A DNA stretch of 64,000 bases from Tetradesmus obliquus (Eukaryota > Chlorophyta > Chlorophyceae > Sphaeropleales > Scenedesmaceae). Location of the stretch: positions 1,178,001 to 1,242,000 of the forward strand of contig CP126199.1 of NCBI GenBank assembly GCA_030272155.1, given 5' to 3'. The translations under genes were made by a program, and so were the position numbers. Position 1 is the stretch's first letter. Every line of letters starts with the position of its first letter. Under the pieces are notes generated by a model. That model did not search any database. It was not told where the DNA came from and was given only the letters and a program-made list of their open reading frames with translations. Below, piece by piece: positions 1 through 11,441 of this stretch.

Positions 1-1470
1 GCGAGACTGGGCAAACGTGGTAACATGCCACGCCGGCGACCCTGCTGCATACACGTGGCGCCTTGCACACTTCACACTTGGCGAGCACGTGCTGCTGCCG
101 CCACCAGAGGAGCAGCAGGCGCCCGGCCAGCAGCTGCAGACAGCTGCAGCAGCAACTGCTGTGGCGGTTAGCTGCTGCGGCAACTTTGCGCTGGTGGGGA
201 ATGATGCGGGGCGCGTTGACCGTTACAACTTGCAGAGCGGCATTCACAGAGGCAGCTACTGGCGCAAGCAGGCAGATGGTGAGTTTCCACAAGCAGTGCG
301 AGTACTAGGTATACTGCCGTGCTAGTGCTGTCTGCTGCCCAGAAACATGAGTATTCCATCCTGTGTGGTTACAAGCTTAATACCTCGTCTCACTGTTTTG
401 TTTTGCGACGAAATAGTTGAATCGATTGAACTGGCAGATGGTGAGTCATCACTGGCAGGAGGTGCTGCAAGTCATCTTGGGTATGCCTTTGAGTCGGCAG
501 CATTGTAAGTTAAGTCCTTGCTACACTGTGCTAGTGCGTACTGCCATTGGGAAAAACATACGCATTTTCCTCCTCTGTTGTTGTATCACAGTTTCATACC
601 TCCTCTCCCCGCTTTTGCAACAAAATTGGTCAAAGTCGATAACAATGGTCAAACCAACTATCCTGAACCCTCCCTGCTGTCCACGCTGCCCTGCGCAGGC
701 GCCCTGCTCCTCGCGCACGAGTCAACAGTCGTAGGGCTAGGCTCCGACAGCTGCAACAAGCTGCTGGTCACTGTAGGCAGCGATGCAGCACTACGCACGT
801 GGGACTTCCGCAAGCAAAGCCTTGCAGGGGAGCTTTTGCTGGACGCTGCTGCTACGCATTTAGCGCTGCACACGGGCTCTGACCTGGCGGCGGTGGGCTG
901 TGTGGACCGCGTGGTGCGGCTGGTGGACATTGAGGCGTGCAGGGTGGTGCGGCGCTTCAGCGGGCACAGGTGGGGAAGTGCTGCTGTTGGGCTGTGGGGC
1001 TGTTCACTAGAGGATGATTGCTGCAGCTGGCAGCAACGACTGTCTCGTGTGGGGGGATCCTGCAAGCTCTGCTGTTGTAACTGCATCTGCTGCATCGAGC
1101 TGTGCACAGCAAGCTGTTTTCAAGAAAGAATATGTGTTTACCCGTGGCGGCAGTTGGCTGTGTGGACCGCGTGGTGCGGCTGGTGGACATTGAGGCGTGC
1201 AGGGTGGTGCGGCGCTTCAGCGGGCACAGGTGAGGATGTGCTGCTGCTGCTGTGAGGCGTGAATGAAGGGTGACTGCTGCTGCTGGCAGCGACAATGACC
1301 CGTTTGTTTGTGTTTTTTTGCTGCCCCGTGTGATGCAAGGTATGCAATCCTGCTGTGCGCTCAGCAAGCTTCGAGTAGCAGCTTGCAGGCCTGGAGTCGT
1401 ATGGTACTGGCAACCTTGGCTGCAGAGCTGGAGCCTGACTGCTGACTCAGCGCCCCCGACTACAACTTAC

Positions 1471-1518
<48 letters not shown>

Positions 1519-4518
1519 GCGCTGCAGTGACCGGCTGACTGACGTGGCCATTAGCGCAGACTGCCGCTGGCTGCTGACTGCCGGCATGGACTGCACGCTG
1601 CGCGTGTGGGACATCCCCGCCTCACAGTGCCTGCAGGTGGGTGGCGTTTGTTGAGCAGGCGTGCTTGCTGTTCTTCATGTAATACTTGTTCTGGTACTGC
1701 ACTTACTCGCGAATGCAGCACCTTTTTTGTTACGCAAGGCATAGGAGGTGCCTGCGCATGCTGCACCAGGAGCCTGCAGATGCGTGCATATCTGTTGTGG
1801 GTATCTACATGCAGCTGCCGCTACCCCAGCTGCGCTGGACGTGCTGATATGTGTTGTGCATGAGAAGCTGCGCAGCGACTTCTATGGTCAGTTGAGTCAT
1901 TCCTGCAACACACACCTAAACGCATGGCTGCTGCTGCATCCATTCTCACAGGTAATGCACATGGGCACGCCTGTCACCTCGCTCACCCTCAGCGGCAGCC
2001 AAGACCTGCTGGCCACTGCCCATGTCAACAAGCGGGGCGTGTTCCTGTGGAGCAGCCAGCTCATGTTTGGGGACCCAGCAGCAGTAGCAACATACAGCGA
2101 GGATGCAATCCCCGTGCACCTGCCGACCATCGCTGCTGCAAATGCCGGCAAGCAGCAGCAGGGCGGCAAGCAGCAGCAGCAGCAGCGGCAGCAGGATAAG
2201 GTGCGTGTGGCTTCAGCGCGGGCCGGTAAGCAGCAGCAGAAGGGCGGCAATGATGGCAGCAGCAGTGAGGAGGATGGGCAGCAGTCGGAGCAGGAAGATG
2301 AGCAGGAAGCTACACAGATGCTGCAGGGTAGGGAGGTACGGCTGCTGGTAGATGGTGGAGTGTTTTCTGATGCTGAAGAAGAGAGCAGCAGCGACTACTA
2401 CCACAGCGATGGCAGCAGCAGCAGCAGCAGCGACAGCGAAGCAGATGCAGCAGGGGACAGCAGCAGCGACGAGCCAGGAAACAGCGGCAGCGAAGATGAG
2501 CTGCAGCAGCAGAAGCAGCGCAAGAAGAAGCGCAGCAGAGCACGGCGTGCGGCGGAGGCTGCTGCCACTGCGGCAGCTGCGGTGGCTGCTGCCGCATATC
2601 GCCAGACAGATAGCAGCGGCGCGCCGGCACCGCTGGGACCCAACTTGGCTACGCTGTCGCTGCTGCCGCGGTCACAGGTGACTTTAGGGTTTTGATTTTG
2701 CGCTGATCTTGGCTTTCAGCACACACTTGGCTGTTTTCGTAGCACAACTTGGGGACTTGCACTTTGCCGCTCATCATGTCATATCTTACAGTTCCGGCCA
2801 CAGCGACCCAAGCAGGCATGCCGCAACAAGCCAGCAGCAGCCGTGGCTTATGCTATGTAAGCGGCTGACGCCGACAGCTTACTACCACACTACTGCTGTC
2901 GCTAGGCATCCTTTTCTTCTGGTGGTGGCCTTGCATTGCACTTTGCAAGTGTATTTGCTCGACACCAAATGTAACAAGCATTCTTAAGCTTACACCCTCT
3001 ACTGCTGCTGCTGCTGCTGCTATTCTTCCACAGTGGGAGAACCTGCTGCACCTGGATACCATCAAGGCCCGCAGCAAGCCCCTGGCCCCTCCAAAAAAGC
3101 CTGAGGCAGCGCCCTTCTTCCTGCCCACCGTGCCAGGGCTGTCGCGAAACCCTGTGTTTGCAGCAGCAGATGGCGCTGAGGTGGAGGGTGCAGAGGAGGG
3201 AGAGGCAGGTGAGGGGGTGCGGCAGCAGCAGCAGGAACACAGCAGTTGGCAGTTGTCACCTGTTGATGTAACAATTCAGGTGTAAGCGCGTGCTGTTCGG
3301 CGTTGGTTGACCCCATGTACCATAGTATGTCTTACTGCTGGCTCGATGCCTGGAAGTTGGTATATTACACACAACACGGACAGCACACAGCATTTCTGTG
3401 CCGAACCAAACCCTGCACACTCACCTTTTTTCACAACGTCGCAGGCCCCGGCAGCCGCGTGTTGCGCAGCATCTCTGATTTGACATCAATGTAACTCGTG
3501 TGTTTGCTACTCCTGCCTGCACCATCCAACTCAACCCCCGCAGGCCCCGGCAGCCGTGTGCTGCGCAGCCGCGGCGACAGCGTCTCCGCAGCAGCAGCGC
3601 CCAGCGCATTCGTAGCACTCCTCCGCTCCAGCAGCGCAGCCGGCGATTTTGCCAGCTTCATTTCCCACATTCGCGGCCTGAGCCCGGCTGCGCTTGACCT
3701 GGAGCTGCGGGCGATGCTGGTGCTAGAGGGTGATGAGTCAGCAGCAGCAGATGAGTCAGCAGAGGAGGAGAACGAGGATGTGAAGGATGTGGGGCTGCTG
3801 CTGGAGGCGCTGCAGGGGGAGCTGGATGCTGCGCGCAACTTCGAGATGGTGCAGGCGCTGCTGGCGCGCGTGCTGGTGGTGAGTTTGGGTTTGGCTGGGG
3901 TTTCTTTTGCTTGTTGTTTGTTTGTTTTTGGCGTGAGCGAGTGTACAATTTGCGTGTTGGCAGCTGGACGCTGCGCGCAACTTTGAGGTGGCGCAGGCGC
4001 TGCTGGCGCGCGTGCTGGTGGTGAGTTTGGGCTGGGGTTATCGTGTGTGTGAGAGCAGTTGGTGTTGGGAGGTGTGGGTGCGGCCTGAGATGGTGCAGGC
4101 GCTGCTGGCGTGCGTGCTAGTCGTGAGCTGCTGTTGAGGATATTCCTTACATCTTGTCCTCACGTTTTTCTTGTTTCAAACCTCATGTTTTAGCCGACTC
4201 TTGCATGCTCTGCTGCGCTGGAGCTTTTCTTGCGCACATCCATGGCAACACGCCGGTGCAGATTTACGGTTGATGATGTAGACATCAGGTACCCTCTTGA
4301 TCGCACACTACCTGCTCTCTGACCTCTGCGCCCTGCTGCTGCTGCTGCTGGTGTCTCTTTCCCTGCAGATCCACGGCGACACGCTGATGCGCCACGCCTC
4401 GCTGCTGTCTGCCGTGCAGCGGCTGCAGCGCCGGCTGCGGGGCACCTGGCTGCGGCTGGACGAGCTGCTGCAGAATGTGCGCTGCATGGTGGACTTTATT
4501 GGCAACGCGCAGCAGTAG
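1..4518 (+). CDS. UTP21: UTP21/WDR36, WD40 subunit of the SSU processome (5'-truncated by window)
   Basis: Partial gene; the first codon in the window starts at base 2. Exons: <1-278, 699-969, 1528-1636, 1952-2677, 3034-3208, 3544-3878, 4369-4518 (stop TAG); all phases agree, giving 680 C-terminal residues. The first exons encode WD40 blades that match the second propeller of UTP21/WDR36 (RDWANV at the start, CGNFALVG, SGIHRGSY, then DCTLRVWD). Exon 4 ends the propeller (ATAHVNKRGVFLW) and adds a Gln/Ser/Glu-rich insert of roughly 190 residues before LSLLPRSQ. Exons 5-7 form the Utp21 C-terminal domain (Pfam PF04192): WENLLHLDTIK, APFFLPTVPGL, GLSPAALDLELR, IHGDTL. In yeast and humans this protein acts in the nucleolus in the UTP-B subcomplex, binding 5' ETS pre-rRNA for 18S maturation. 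Introns carry duplicated exon fragments (listed separately). The N-terminal propeller lies upstream of the window. Confidence 0.93.
1156..1231 (+). repeat. Intronic copy of the 3' end of UTP21 exon 2
   Basis: About 76 bases nearly identical to 896-971, including the exon end and GT donor. The copy has a better donor (GTGAGG) than the original (GTGGGG), but it lies in another frame relative to the original exon, so reading from one into the other does not give tandem domains. Using the first donor keeps the frame into the exon at 1528. Confidence 0.85.
1472..1517 (+). repeat. (CTG)n microsatellite
   Basis: About 15 uninterrupted GCT/CTG units act as part of the pyrimidine-containing tract just before the acceptor at 1526-1527 of UTP21 exon 3. 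Similar CTG tracts precede many acceptors in this window. Confidence 0.9.
3440..3470 (+). repeat. Copy of the acceptor and 5' end of UTP21 exon 6
   Basis: The acceptor GCAG and the following GCCCCGGCAGCCG segment are repeated about 99 bases before the real exon (3539-3570). The upstream copy soon reaches an in-frame stop, so the downstream copy at 3544 is the functional one. Confidence 0.8.
3962..4120 (+). repeat. Two decayed copies of the 3' end of UTP21 exon 6
   Basis: Segments at about 3962-4033 and 4086-4120 repeat the exon end at 3825-3890 (GCGCTGCTGGCGCGCGTGCT and the GTGAGTTTGG donor). The second is more diverged. Splicing from 3878 directly to 4369 gives the expected family sequence across the junction, so both copies are intronic. 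Confidence 0.82.
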
Positions 4519-5548
4519 CTGCTGCATGCTGCGGCGAGTACTGCATGGCAGGCCTGTGTGGCTCGCCGGAGGCTGAGCACTGCTGTTGGCAGAGAGTTTG
4601 CACATGGCGTTTGAGATGTAAGTATCCTGAGCATCCTGAGCAGCTTTTTGGGAGGCCTGCCTCCAAAGCAAGTTGTGGTGCACGAGTATCAGGCGGTGCC
4701 AGTGGTGCTGCCGTGACAGACAGCAATGACTGAGTGGTGTGTTCATGTGGCAGCTGACAGGGCATGTGGCTGTCCTGCAAGGCGGTTTATTACCGGCTGT
4801 AACATCACATGCGCAATTCAAAATGGCAACATGCTGATGGCAATGCTATGCTGGGCTGCCCCAGAGGTGGCCCTCAGTTCCTGGTGACCTTACTGTCATC
4901 GTGACATGGTGACGGTTTCGGTGTTCGTAGAGACGGCTGTCGTAGCCAGCCAAGCGCTCATCTGCAAAGCACGTGATTCCAGTGGCGTTTATTGCATGCA
5001 TGGCAGCGGCAAGCCTCTTACAATTGCGTTTAAAGAAGTTTTGCAGAGCAGCTTCTTGTCAGTTCGCGGGCTCCGGAACATCCATCGCTACAGAAGCGCA
5101 CGGCAAGCGCACCAGACAAGTACTTACCGCGTTGCCTTGCCAGACAGCAAGGGAATCGATTTCAACAGGATATTGCTGCTGAGGTAGAGCCTTTGCGTGC
5201 GGTTTCTTGTCGGTGAAGGCAGGCAGCTCAGGACTCGCTTTACCAATCGAAGAGATGGCTCTATTCACTTCCAGGTAAATCAATCAGCAGCGCCTGACGC
5301 TTACCTGGGATGGCCAAGGCATCCGCTTGTGCCGAACAGGGCTGGTTGCAAGGGCCTGGCTTGTCAACCACCGTCAAGAGCTGCTGTTCCGCCGGTTGTA
5401 AATTTATTATAATGGATTCGCAGCTAGCGCCATACCGAATGCAGCCAATGCAGTAACATACGTGATCTGGTCGTACATGCCGTTTACAGTGCAAACGCAA
5501 GCAGTGCCACCACCGTATCCTGTCTGAAACGCTTCATCAACCAAAGCT
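4519..5548. other. UTP21 3' UTR and intergenic DNA
   Basis: After the UTP21 stop I see the probable 3' UTR to about 4820, then about 700 bases without a coding region I can support. The 3' part presumably holds the promoter and 5' UTR of the secreted-protein gene that starts at 5549; no clear TATA box was seen. Confidence 0.5.
4798..4802 (+). terminator. TGTAA polyadenylation signal, UTP21
   Basis: TGTAA, the usual chlorophyte polyadenylation signal, lies 280 bases after the UTP21 stop codon. Cleavage would be expected some 10-20 bases further on. Confidence 0.5.
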
Positions 5549-6337
5549 ATGAAAGTTCCTGTCTCTTTGCGTCCCTGCAGGTGTCACGCCTTGCAGCTGG
5601 TGGCAACAGCGGCATGGCTACTGCTGCTGCTTGCTGTGGTGCCACCGCTGCCAGTGCACAGCGCAGCATGCCTGAAGCCCTGCTACCCCGGAAATGTGAG
5701 TCATGACATGGAGATCATCATTCGAAGAAAGCTAAGCTGCATGACAACACCTGGCTTGTGCTGGCATCTGCTTCAGTGCACACCAGGGCGCCTCCAAGCG
5801 GCTTGGATATGTGTCAGCCCCAGCGCTGCAACTGCAGGGGCATTCTCCAAGGGTGTGCTCAAGGAGGAAGTTACATGCCGTGCACTGACAGCTATGTTGC
5901 AGCAGCACCGCTCAACAACCAGCAAATAGCCAGTCTGCAAATTCAGACCATGCACGCTGCTAGGGGCCGTAACATCACACAACAATTCTCAGCTGCTTGT
6001 GCTTGCTCACTCATCAACTGACGGCCTTCCGGTGCCCCTTTCACTGGTGCAGAACACCCAAGTGAAACTCCCACAAGGGCTGACGAAGAACATGTTCAGC
6101 CCGTAAGCCAGACAGCCAATCTGTTTTTCATCTGGTTTTGTTGTTTTTGTGTTGTTCTGGCATGTTGGCATTGTCGGGTCTTGACCATTTTGTTCTGTTT
6201 CAATTGTTCATCTGGTAACACAGCTGAAGTCCCTCGGCAGTGTCCACCAGCGCAGCAGCCGCAGCAACAGCAGCAACTGTGACAGCTCCGCTGATTGTGC
6301 CTGGCCTACACCCGCTGACAGCGAGGATCACTCCTAA
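5549..6337 (+). CDS. Secreted protein of unknown function, N-terminal exons
   Basis: ATG at 5549 opens an exon with a clear signal peptide: basic N-terminus, then the core AAWLLLLLAVVPPLPV and a likely cleavage site near HSAA, followed by CLKPCYPGN and a GTGAGT donor at 5696. Further exons are less certain. A Cys-rich segment at about 5800-5965 (MCQPQRCNCRG, QGCAQGG, MPCTD) and segments at 6051-6101 (donor GTAAGC) and 6222-6337 (stop TAA) can be joined in frame, but other joins are possible. This may instead be the start of one long gene continuing to 9802. I recognise no family; an extracellular Cys-rich protein is inferred from the signal peptide and paired cysteines. Confidence 0.4.
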
Positions 6338-6690
6338 CGATGCATTAGCGCCTCGCTGTGCTTGACGTACAGCTAATTATCGTGGTGTTTGAAGGGGTTT
6401 TGAGATTTGGGCACTCACGAAGGAATTTTAGGTTTGCACGCTTATGAAAGTAATGGTGTTTGAAGGGTTTTGAAAATCTGGGCACTCATGAAACTGACTC
6501 CTTTGCCATGTGGCCCGGCTGTAAGATTATGCAGCGGCTCCTGAGCACCGGCACATGTGTACACGCGCTGCACTGCCAATCTGCTGCAGGTTTGCATGCC
6601 TGGCTGACCCTTCAGTTGACTGCCGCCTGCCAGAAGACTTTGCTGACAAGCAGCCAGGCAATTCTTGGACCAAGAATGCATCCTGTCCCA

Positions 6691-6879
6691 GCTGCTTCCT
6701 CTACTTCAGGTGGGCCAGCTGCTTCCTCTACTTCAGGTGGGCCAGCTGCTTCCTCTACTTCAGGTGGGCCAGCTGCTTCCTCTACTTCAGGTGGGCCAGC
6801 TGCTTCCTCTACTTCAGGTGGGCCAGCTGCTTCCTCTACTTCAGGTGGGCCAGCTGCTTCCTCTACTTCAGGTGGGCCA
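6691..6879 (+). repeat. 27-bp minisatellite, 7 units
   Basis: Seven near-perfect 27-base units (each contains CTTCCTCTACTTCAGGTGGG). Because 27 is a multiple of three, several frames stay open across it. Each unit carries a CAG|GTGGGC splice-donor-like site, and the array begins where a plausible exon ends (about 6592-6709, with residues PEDFADKQPGNSW), so it resembles a repeated exon-end/donor junction. Confidence 0.92.
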
Positions 6880-7368
6880 GCCTACCTGCCTTTGCACGCC
6901 ATGCTAGTACTCGTGCTAGTAACACGTCCTTAACCACCCAGACCCACACTGCGCTGCTGACAGGCAGCAAGTGCAGCTGATAGAGGCAGTTATAGCCTGC
7001 CAGTGGCGAAATGCATGGGTGCTGTTGTGTACGCTGCGCACGCTCTGCAGTAATAGCTTGGTGCGCGGGGTCTGGCCACCTGCCAGGCGTGCGCCGGCTC
7101 TGTTGTGCTGCTGCTGCCGCTGCTGCCGCACTCTCGCTGCAGCTCACACGCCCCAGCGCCCTGCTATCTGTGTGGTAGCCTGGGGACCCTCCGCTGTTCA
7201 AGCGCTGCTGCTTCTGCACACAATGCGCCCGGCACGCAACCAGTGGCTGCTGTACAGAGCTGTGCACATGCAGCTAAAGCATGCCATCTTGTTGGTGCTG
7301 CACGCCTTCAATCCCCCCAAACCCCAAACTGACATGATCTCGCACTGCGGCGGGCTGCTTGCTGCAGG

Positions 7369-7461
7369 CACTGCTCCCAAGCCGATGGCTCAATGAACTC
7401 TTTGCCACTGAAGTTTGTGAGCAACAGTGCAAGCCCAGTGTCTCTGAAGGAGCATGCACTG
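7369..7461 (+). other. Candidate isolated exon of the secreted-protein gene
   Basis: The sequence is bounded by CTGCAG (acceptor) and GTAAGA (donor), and one frame reads an acidic Cys-containing segment (LNELFATEVCEQQCKPSVSE). It sits between the N- and C-terminal exon groups. Its end phase does not match the exon at 8316 directly, so another exon would have to intervene, or the call is wrong. Confidence 0.25.
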
Positions 7462-7491
7462 GTAAGAAGCAGGGTGTGGGACAGGTACTCG

Positions 7492-7923
7492 CACATGGCC
7501 GCACAGCCCATGTGTCTTGACATGGCCGCACAGCCCATGTGTCTTGACATGGCCGCACAGCCCATGTGTCTTGACATGGCCGCACAGCCCATGTGTCTTG
7601 ACATGGCCGCACAGCCCATGTGTCTTGACATGGCCGCACAGCCCATGTGTCTTGACATGGCCGCACAGCCCATGTGTCTTGACATGGCCGCACAGCCCAT
7701 GTGTCTTGACATGGCCGCACAGCCCATGTGGCTCGACATGGCCGCACAGCCCATGTGGCTCGACATGGCCGCACAGCCCATGTGGCTCGACATGGCCGCA
7801 CAGCCCATGTGGCTTGACATGGCCGCACAGCCCATGTGGCTTGACATGGCCGCACAGCCCATGTGGCTTGACATGGCCGCACAGCCCATGTGGCTTGACA
7901 TGGCCGCACAGCCCATGTGGCTT
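7492..7923 (+). repeat. 27-bp minisatellite, 16 units in two homogenised blocks
   Basis: Sixteen 27-base units containing ACATGGCCGCACAGCCCATG. The first eight read TGTCTT and the last eight read TGGCT(C/T) at the unit end; within the second block three adjacent units carry CTC and the last five CTT. Ordered variants of this kind show growth by stepwise duplication. All frames on both strands are open, which creates long spurious ORFs. It starts 30 bases after the GTAAGA donor of the candidate exon at 7369. Confidence 0.95.
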
Positions 7924-8315
7924 GACAGCAACACACCTGTGTAGTGCGGTGGGACTATGCATGCAGTTGAAGCTCCATGGCGTCATTGCTTACATTGGCA
8001 ACACGAATGCCTCTATTCAAGCGCACAGGCAAAGGGAACGAGGGGCAGCTTGCACCATAGCGATGGCAACTGCGGCCGCGGCCTTGCGGCGACGGAGAAT
8101 GGCGCGACATGCACGAGCTGCGCATGATGGCGATGACGAAGTTCTGTGGCTGGCTTGTTGTTGGTGTGACCCTGCGCAGCCACAGCTGCATTACCATCAC
8201 CCCATGAGCGGAGTAGCGGCTTGCTGGGCTAGTGCCTGGGGTCGGGTGCAGTCCCAACAGTGTATTGTATGATTGTATAGCATGGCATTGCTCTGCCCGC
8301 CGTGTGCTGCGCCAG

Positions 8316-9802
8316 GTGATGCCGAGCATGCCGTGCCGCGGCGTGGAAGTGTGGGAAGACCAATTCTGCGGCGGTGAAGAGATCTGGGATGCAGCGTTTA
8401 ACCATTACAATGCCAAAGGCGATGCGACCAAGTACTTCAGCTACGTCTTTGCCGTCAACAGCATGCGCAGGCGCGGCATGAACCAGGTGATGCTGCTGGC
8501 ATGCATAGGATGTTATGTTGCAGCGCTGTGCATGTCGCCAGCTGCGTTACCGCAGCTTCCAGACAATCGAGACAAGTCAGCAACGTGCATTGCAGGTTAC
8601 CCGAGTGCTGTGAGGCCCCCGGTACCCTGGTAGAAGCCGCCAGCAGCTAGAGCACATCAGTTAATGCACTGCAACAGTAGTACCACTGTTGCTGCAGTGA
8701 ACAGGCAGGGAGTGTATGTGTGCCTGTCTCATACTACGCCTGTTCAGCTATGGTGAAGCAACCACTGCTGGCTGCACTGGTGGCCTAACCTCTGCTGCTG
8801 CTGCTGCTGCTGCTGCTCCTGCTGCACTGTGCACCATGCTGTGATGTGCAGCTGCACATGCATGTTGGCTTGAGTGCGGCTGAAGTTGCAGGCGCCCTGC
8901 AGGCTGGGTACAAGTGGGCAGTCGCAAACAAGACGGCAACCTTTTTCATCAAATGCACGAATCCGACCAAGACCACGATTGACTGCAAGTTCAACAACAC
9001 CCAAAAGCCAGCGGACAACAGGAGGTCGATCAAGGCCACCATTGCAGCTGGCGCCACGGTGAAAGCAGTAAAGCCCTTCAACACAGTGAGTTGCTGCTCC
9101 TGGCAGATGAGCGACAGCAGCTGGCGCCAAACTCGGCTTAACTGACAATTCACTTGTGAGGGCTGGTGCACAAGTAACAGTGTGACGGTCATCATGACGT
9201 CAGCTTATACACACAGGCCACCTCCACTTTAGTGGAGCGAGCATAACTCGCTGCAAGTCTGCGTACTCCAGTGCTGCCGGTTGTTTTACACCGCCGCCTA
9301 ACAGCCTGCCTAGCTTGCTTGTACATGCTTTCCAGGCAGCCTGTGGCTCGCAAGTAGTTGGATGGACAATTTGTTGCTTGAAAACACTTGAACCGACACC
9401 TGAGGCCTGCGGGGAACTGTGCGCGCTGCCTGTTTGCCATCCCTGCAGGTGTATGGCCCGAATCCGACACAGGGAAGCTCCCCCAGCGATGCCACTATCT
9501 TCAACTCCATGGGTGTTGTGGCTGCTGCTAATAAGCAATGGCTGATCCTGCAGCTGCTCAATGGCGCAGCTGAGTGCCTCTTCCCTGACGCTGAGTCCCA
9601 AAGCAAGTGCGGACTGCCTAGCAGCCGGCGCCGGGCAGCTGTTGATGTTGCTGCTGCTGAGGGAGTGGTCACTGCTGCCGATGGTAGTGTGGCTGCCGTT
9701 GCTGCTGCTGCTGCTGACGGTGTGGCACCTGTTGAAGATGTGGTGACTGCTGTGCCTGTAGCTGACAGCAACAACGCGCCTGGCAGGCGGCTGATGATGT
9801 GA
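8316..9802 (+). CDS. Secreted or hypothetical protein of unknown function, C-terminal exons
   Basis: Three consecutive exons with matching phase 0: 8316-8486 (acceptor GCCAG, donor GTGATG), 8852-9085 (donor GTGAG) and 9449-9802 (stop TGA). Recognisable stretches are PCRGVEVWEDQFCGGEEIWD, then AGYKWAVANKTATFFIKCTN and GPNPTQGSSPSDATIFNSMG, and a Val/Ala-rich tail ending PGRRLMM. The conserved-looking core has paired Cys and aromatic residues typical of an extracellular domain, and a signal-peptide exon lies upstream at 5549. I do not recognise a family. It could be the 3' half of the gene at 5549 or a separate gene whose first exon lies between 6400 and 8300. Confidence 0.5.
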
Positions 9803-11441
9803 AGATGCTTGCAAGCTACCTGTCCATAAAGCACCTGCAGTGTGCTGTGATGTGGACCGCTTGTGGTTGGTTACGTGCTGCGTGTTGGCATGTTTTACTG
9901 ATGACTAGGTGTTGCCTGTTGGCAAGCGTTTCTCGTTGATTAGGTGCTATATGTTGGCTTTGTATGATTTGGGTTTAACCCTTGTGCTGGCATGCATTAA
10001 AGTTGTGGTGAGTACAGCGGCGAGCATGGTCATTGCCAGGCTTTCATTTTCATCACATTCATGAGCACCATCCTGCTGATGGCGTGATCAGCACGGCTGC
10101 AATCACAGCAGCAATATCAACATGGGTCATTCACACAGCTCTGGACACGCCTCTCTACTAATGGAAAAGGCTTTAGTACCGGCACTGGAGGCACCATCAT
10201 GGACAGTGATTTTCATGTTGACGGATGGGGATGATCAGAAAGATCCCACTGCATAGTTCCAGCATTGGAGGCAGTCAATGGGCAGTGATTTTCATGTTGA
10301 CGGCTGGGGACGATGAGAAAGGTCTCAAGGTATGAAGTACAGTCATAGTAAGGTGATGTTGTCGGCCCTTTTGATTTCCGCTAATGTTCTTTTGGGGGCT
10401 TCCTGATCAAAGACGGTCGGATTTCAAGAACTGTTTTGGATGCGCCACAGTGTTCAGCAACAGCAAGGTGGCAGGTTTGTTCTTTGACGTTGTTGAAATG
10501 GCAACTCCGCCCGGCGGCTGAGGGTGTGAGGATGTGCTGTGCTTATGCTGCTGTTCCTCTTGAGACTGAGCAGGCTACAATGAGCTTGGTGATATTGCAC
10601 TGTTGGCTGCAGTTTTCTGGATACTCGTTGGACCAATCATGGGATGTGTTGAACACGGATGCACCCGCTGCACTGCATGCGGCTCCAGGAGGATTGTTTG
10701 AGCAGCAGCAGCAGCAGCAGTTGGGGCACAAGAATATGAGGGCAATGCGAGCACAGCAGGTGTGTGCTCGAAGGGCCCTGCCACGTGCTGTCCATGCTGC
10801 CTCATCATCATCGCCATCATCGCACTGTTGAAGCAGTGCCGCACATGAGTCATGTAGGTCGATGCTGCCTGTTTACTGCGAGGCAGTCAGTAGCATCACC
10901 TTTCAAGGGCTGTTGTTTCATGCCACAGCAGCCGCGGCCTTGCCCAGTGGGTACCGATGCTGTGGTGGGCGATCAGCGCCAGCATCAATGCACGTACGCT
11001 GCCATCATGGCAGACGGTTTGTGGGTGTGCGACGATGCCCAGGATGAGGTTTGGCAGTTTCTTTCCTTTCAAGGACTGGTGTGGTCAGGTTGCGTTGTTC
11101 TCTGCCGAATGAGCAATTGGCTGCGTAACAGGCAAGGTTGCTTGTGTAACTCCTTGGGATGTGGGTGGGCAGGCCTTTGGTCAGTGGCAGCCGTTGTGTT
11201 GCGTGTGGTTGCGGGACACGGCCCTGGACAGCCTGCTCACTAAGTGCTTGCTCCAGCTGTAACAGACCACGCATCAAGCAGCTTTGCTTGAAGGTGCGCA
11301 GCTGTGGATGACCAGCGTCCTTTGGGATCCTGGCTTTGTCTAGGATTCGTCATTTTGCATCACATGTGTTACTTGCGTATGTATGCGTACCAGCATGGCC
11401 TCCAGTTGTGCAGTCACTGACACAAGCTGAGCTGCTCGTCA
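9803..11441. other. Intergenic region with weak coding hints
   Basis: I cannot support a gene here. There is a 46-codon ATG ORF at 10384-10521 (+) reading DFKNCFGCATVFSNSK then GLFFDVVEMATPPGG, and an exon-like segment at about 10942-11048 (+) reading PVGTDAVVGDQRQHQCTYAA between a CACAG acceptor and a weak GT. Both have natural-looking amino-acid composition but no confirmed partners. They could be remnants or exons of an unrecognised gene. Confidence 0.25.
10178..10318 (+). repeat. Imperfect direct duplication, about 80-bp period
   Basis: Two copies, about 10178-10237 and 10258-10318, share GGCAGTGATTTTCATGTTGA-like cores (first copy GGACAGTG) followed by CGG(A/C)TGGGGA(T/C)GAT. A local tandem duplication with drift; no function is evident. 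Confidence 0.75.

Noticed and set aside
1270..1530. Poly-Cys open frame through the CTG tract
   Set aside because: Translation of a microsatellite next to a splice acceptor.
4194..4290. Extra UTP21 exon reading ALELFLRTSMATRR
   Set aside because: Splicing 3878 to 4369 directly gives the expected family alignment in phase; adding this segment would break it.
7274..8272. Long open frames on both strands with Trp/Cys/Met-rich repeats
   Set aside because: They are produced by the 27-bp minisatellite, whose period keeps all frames open; no splice or start context supports them.
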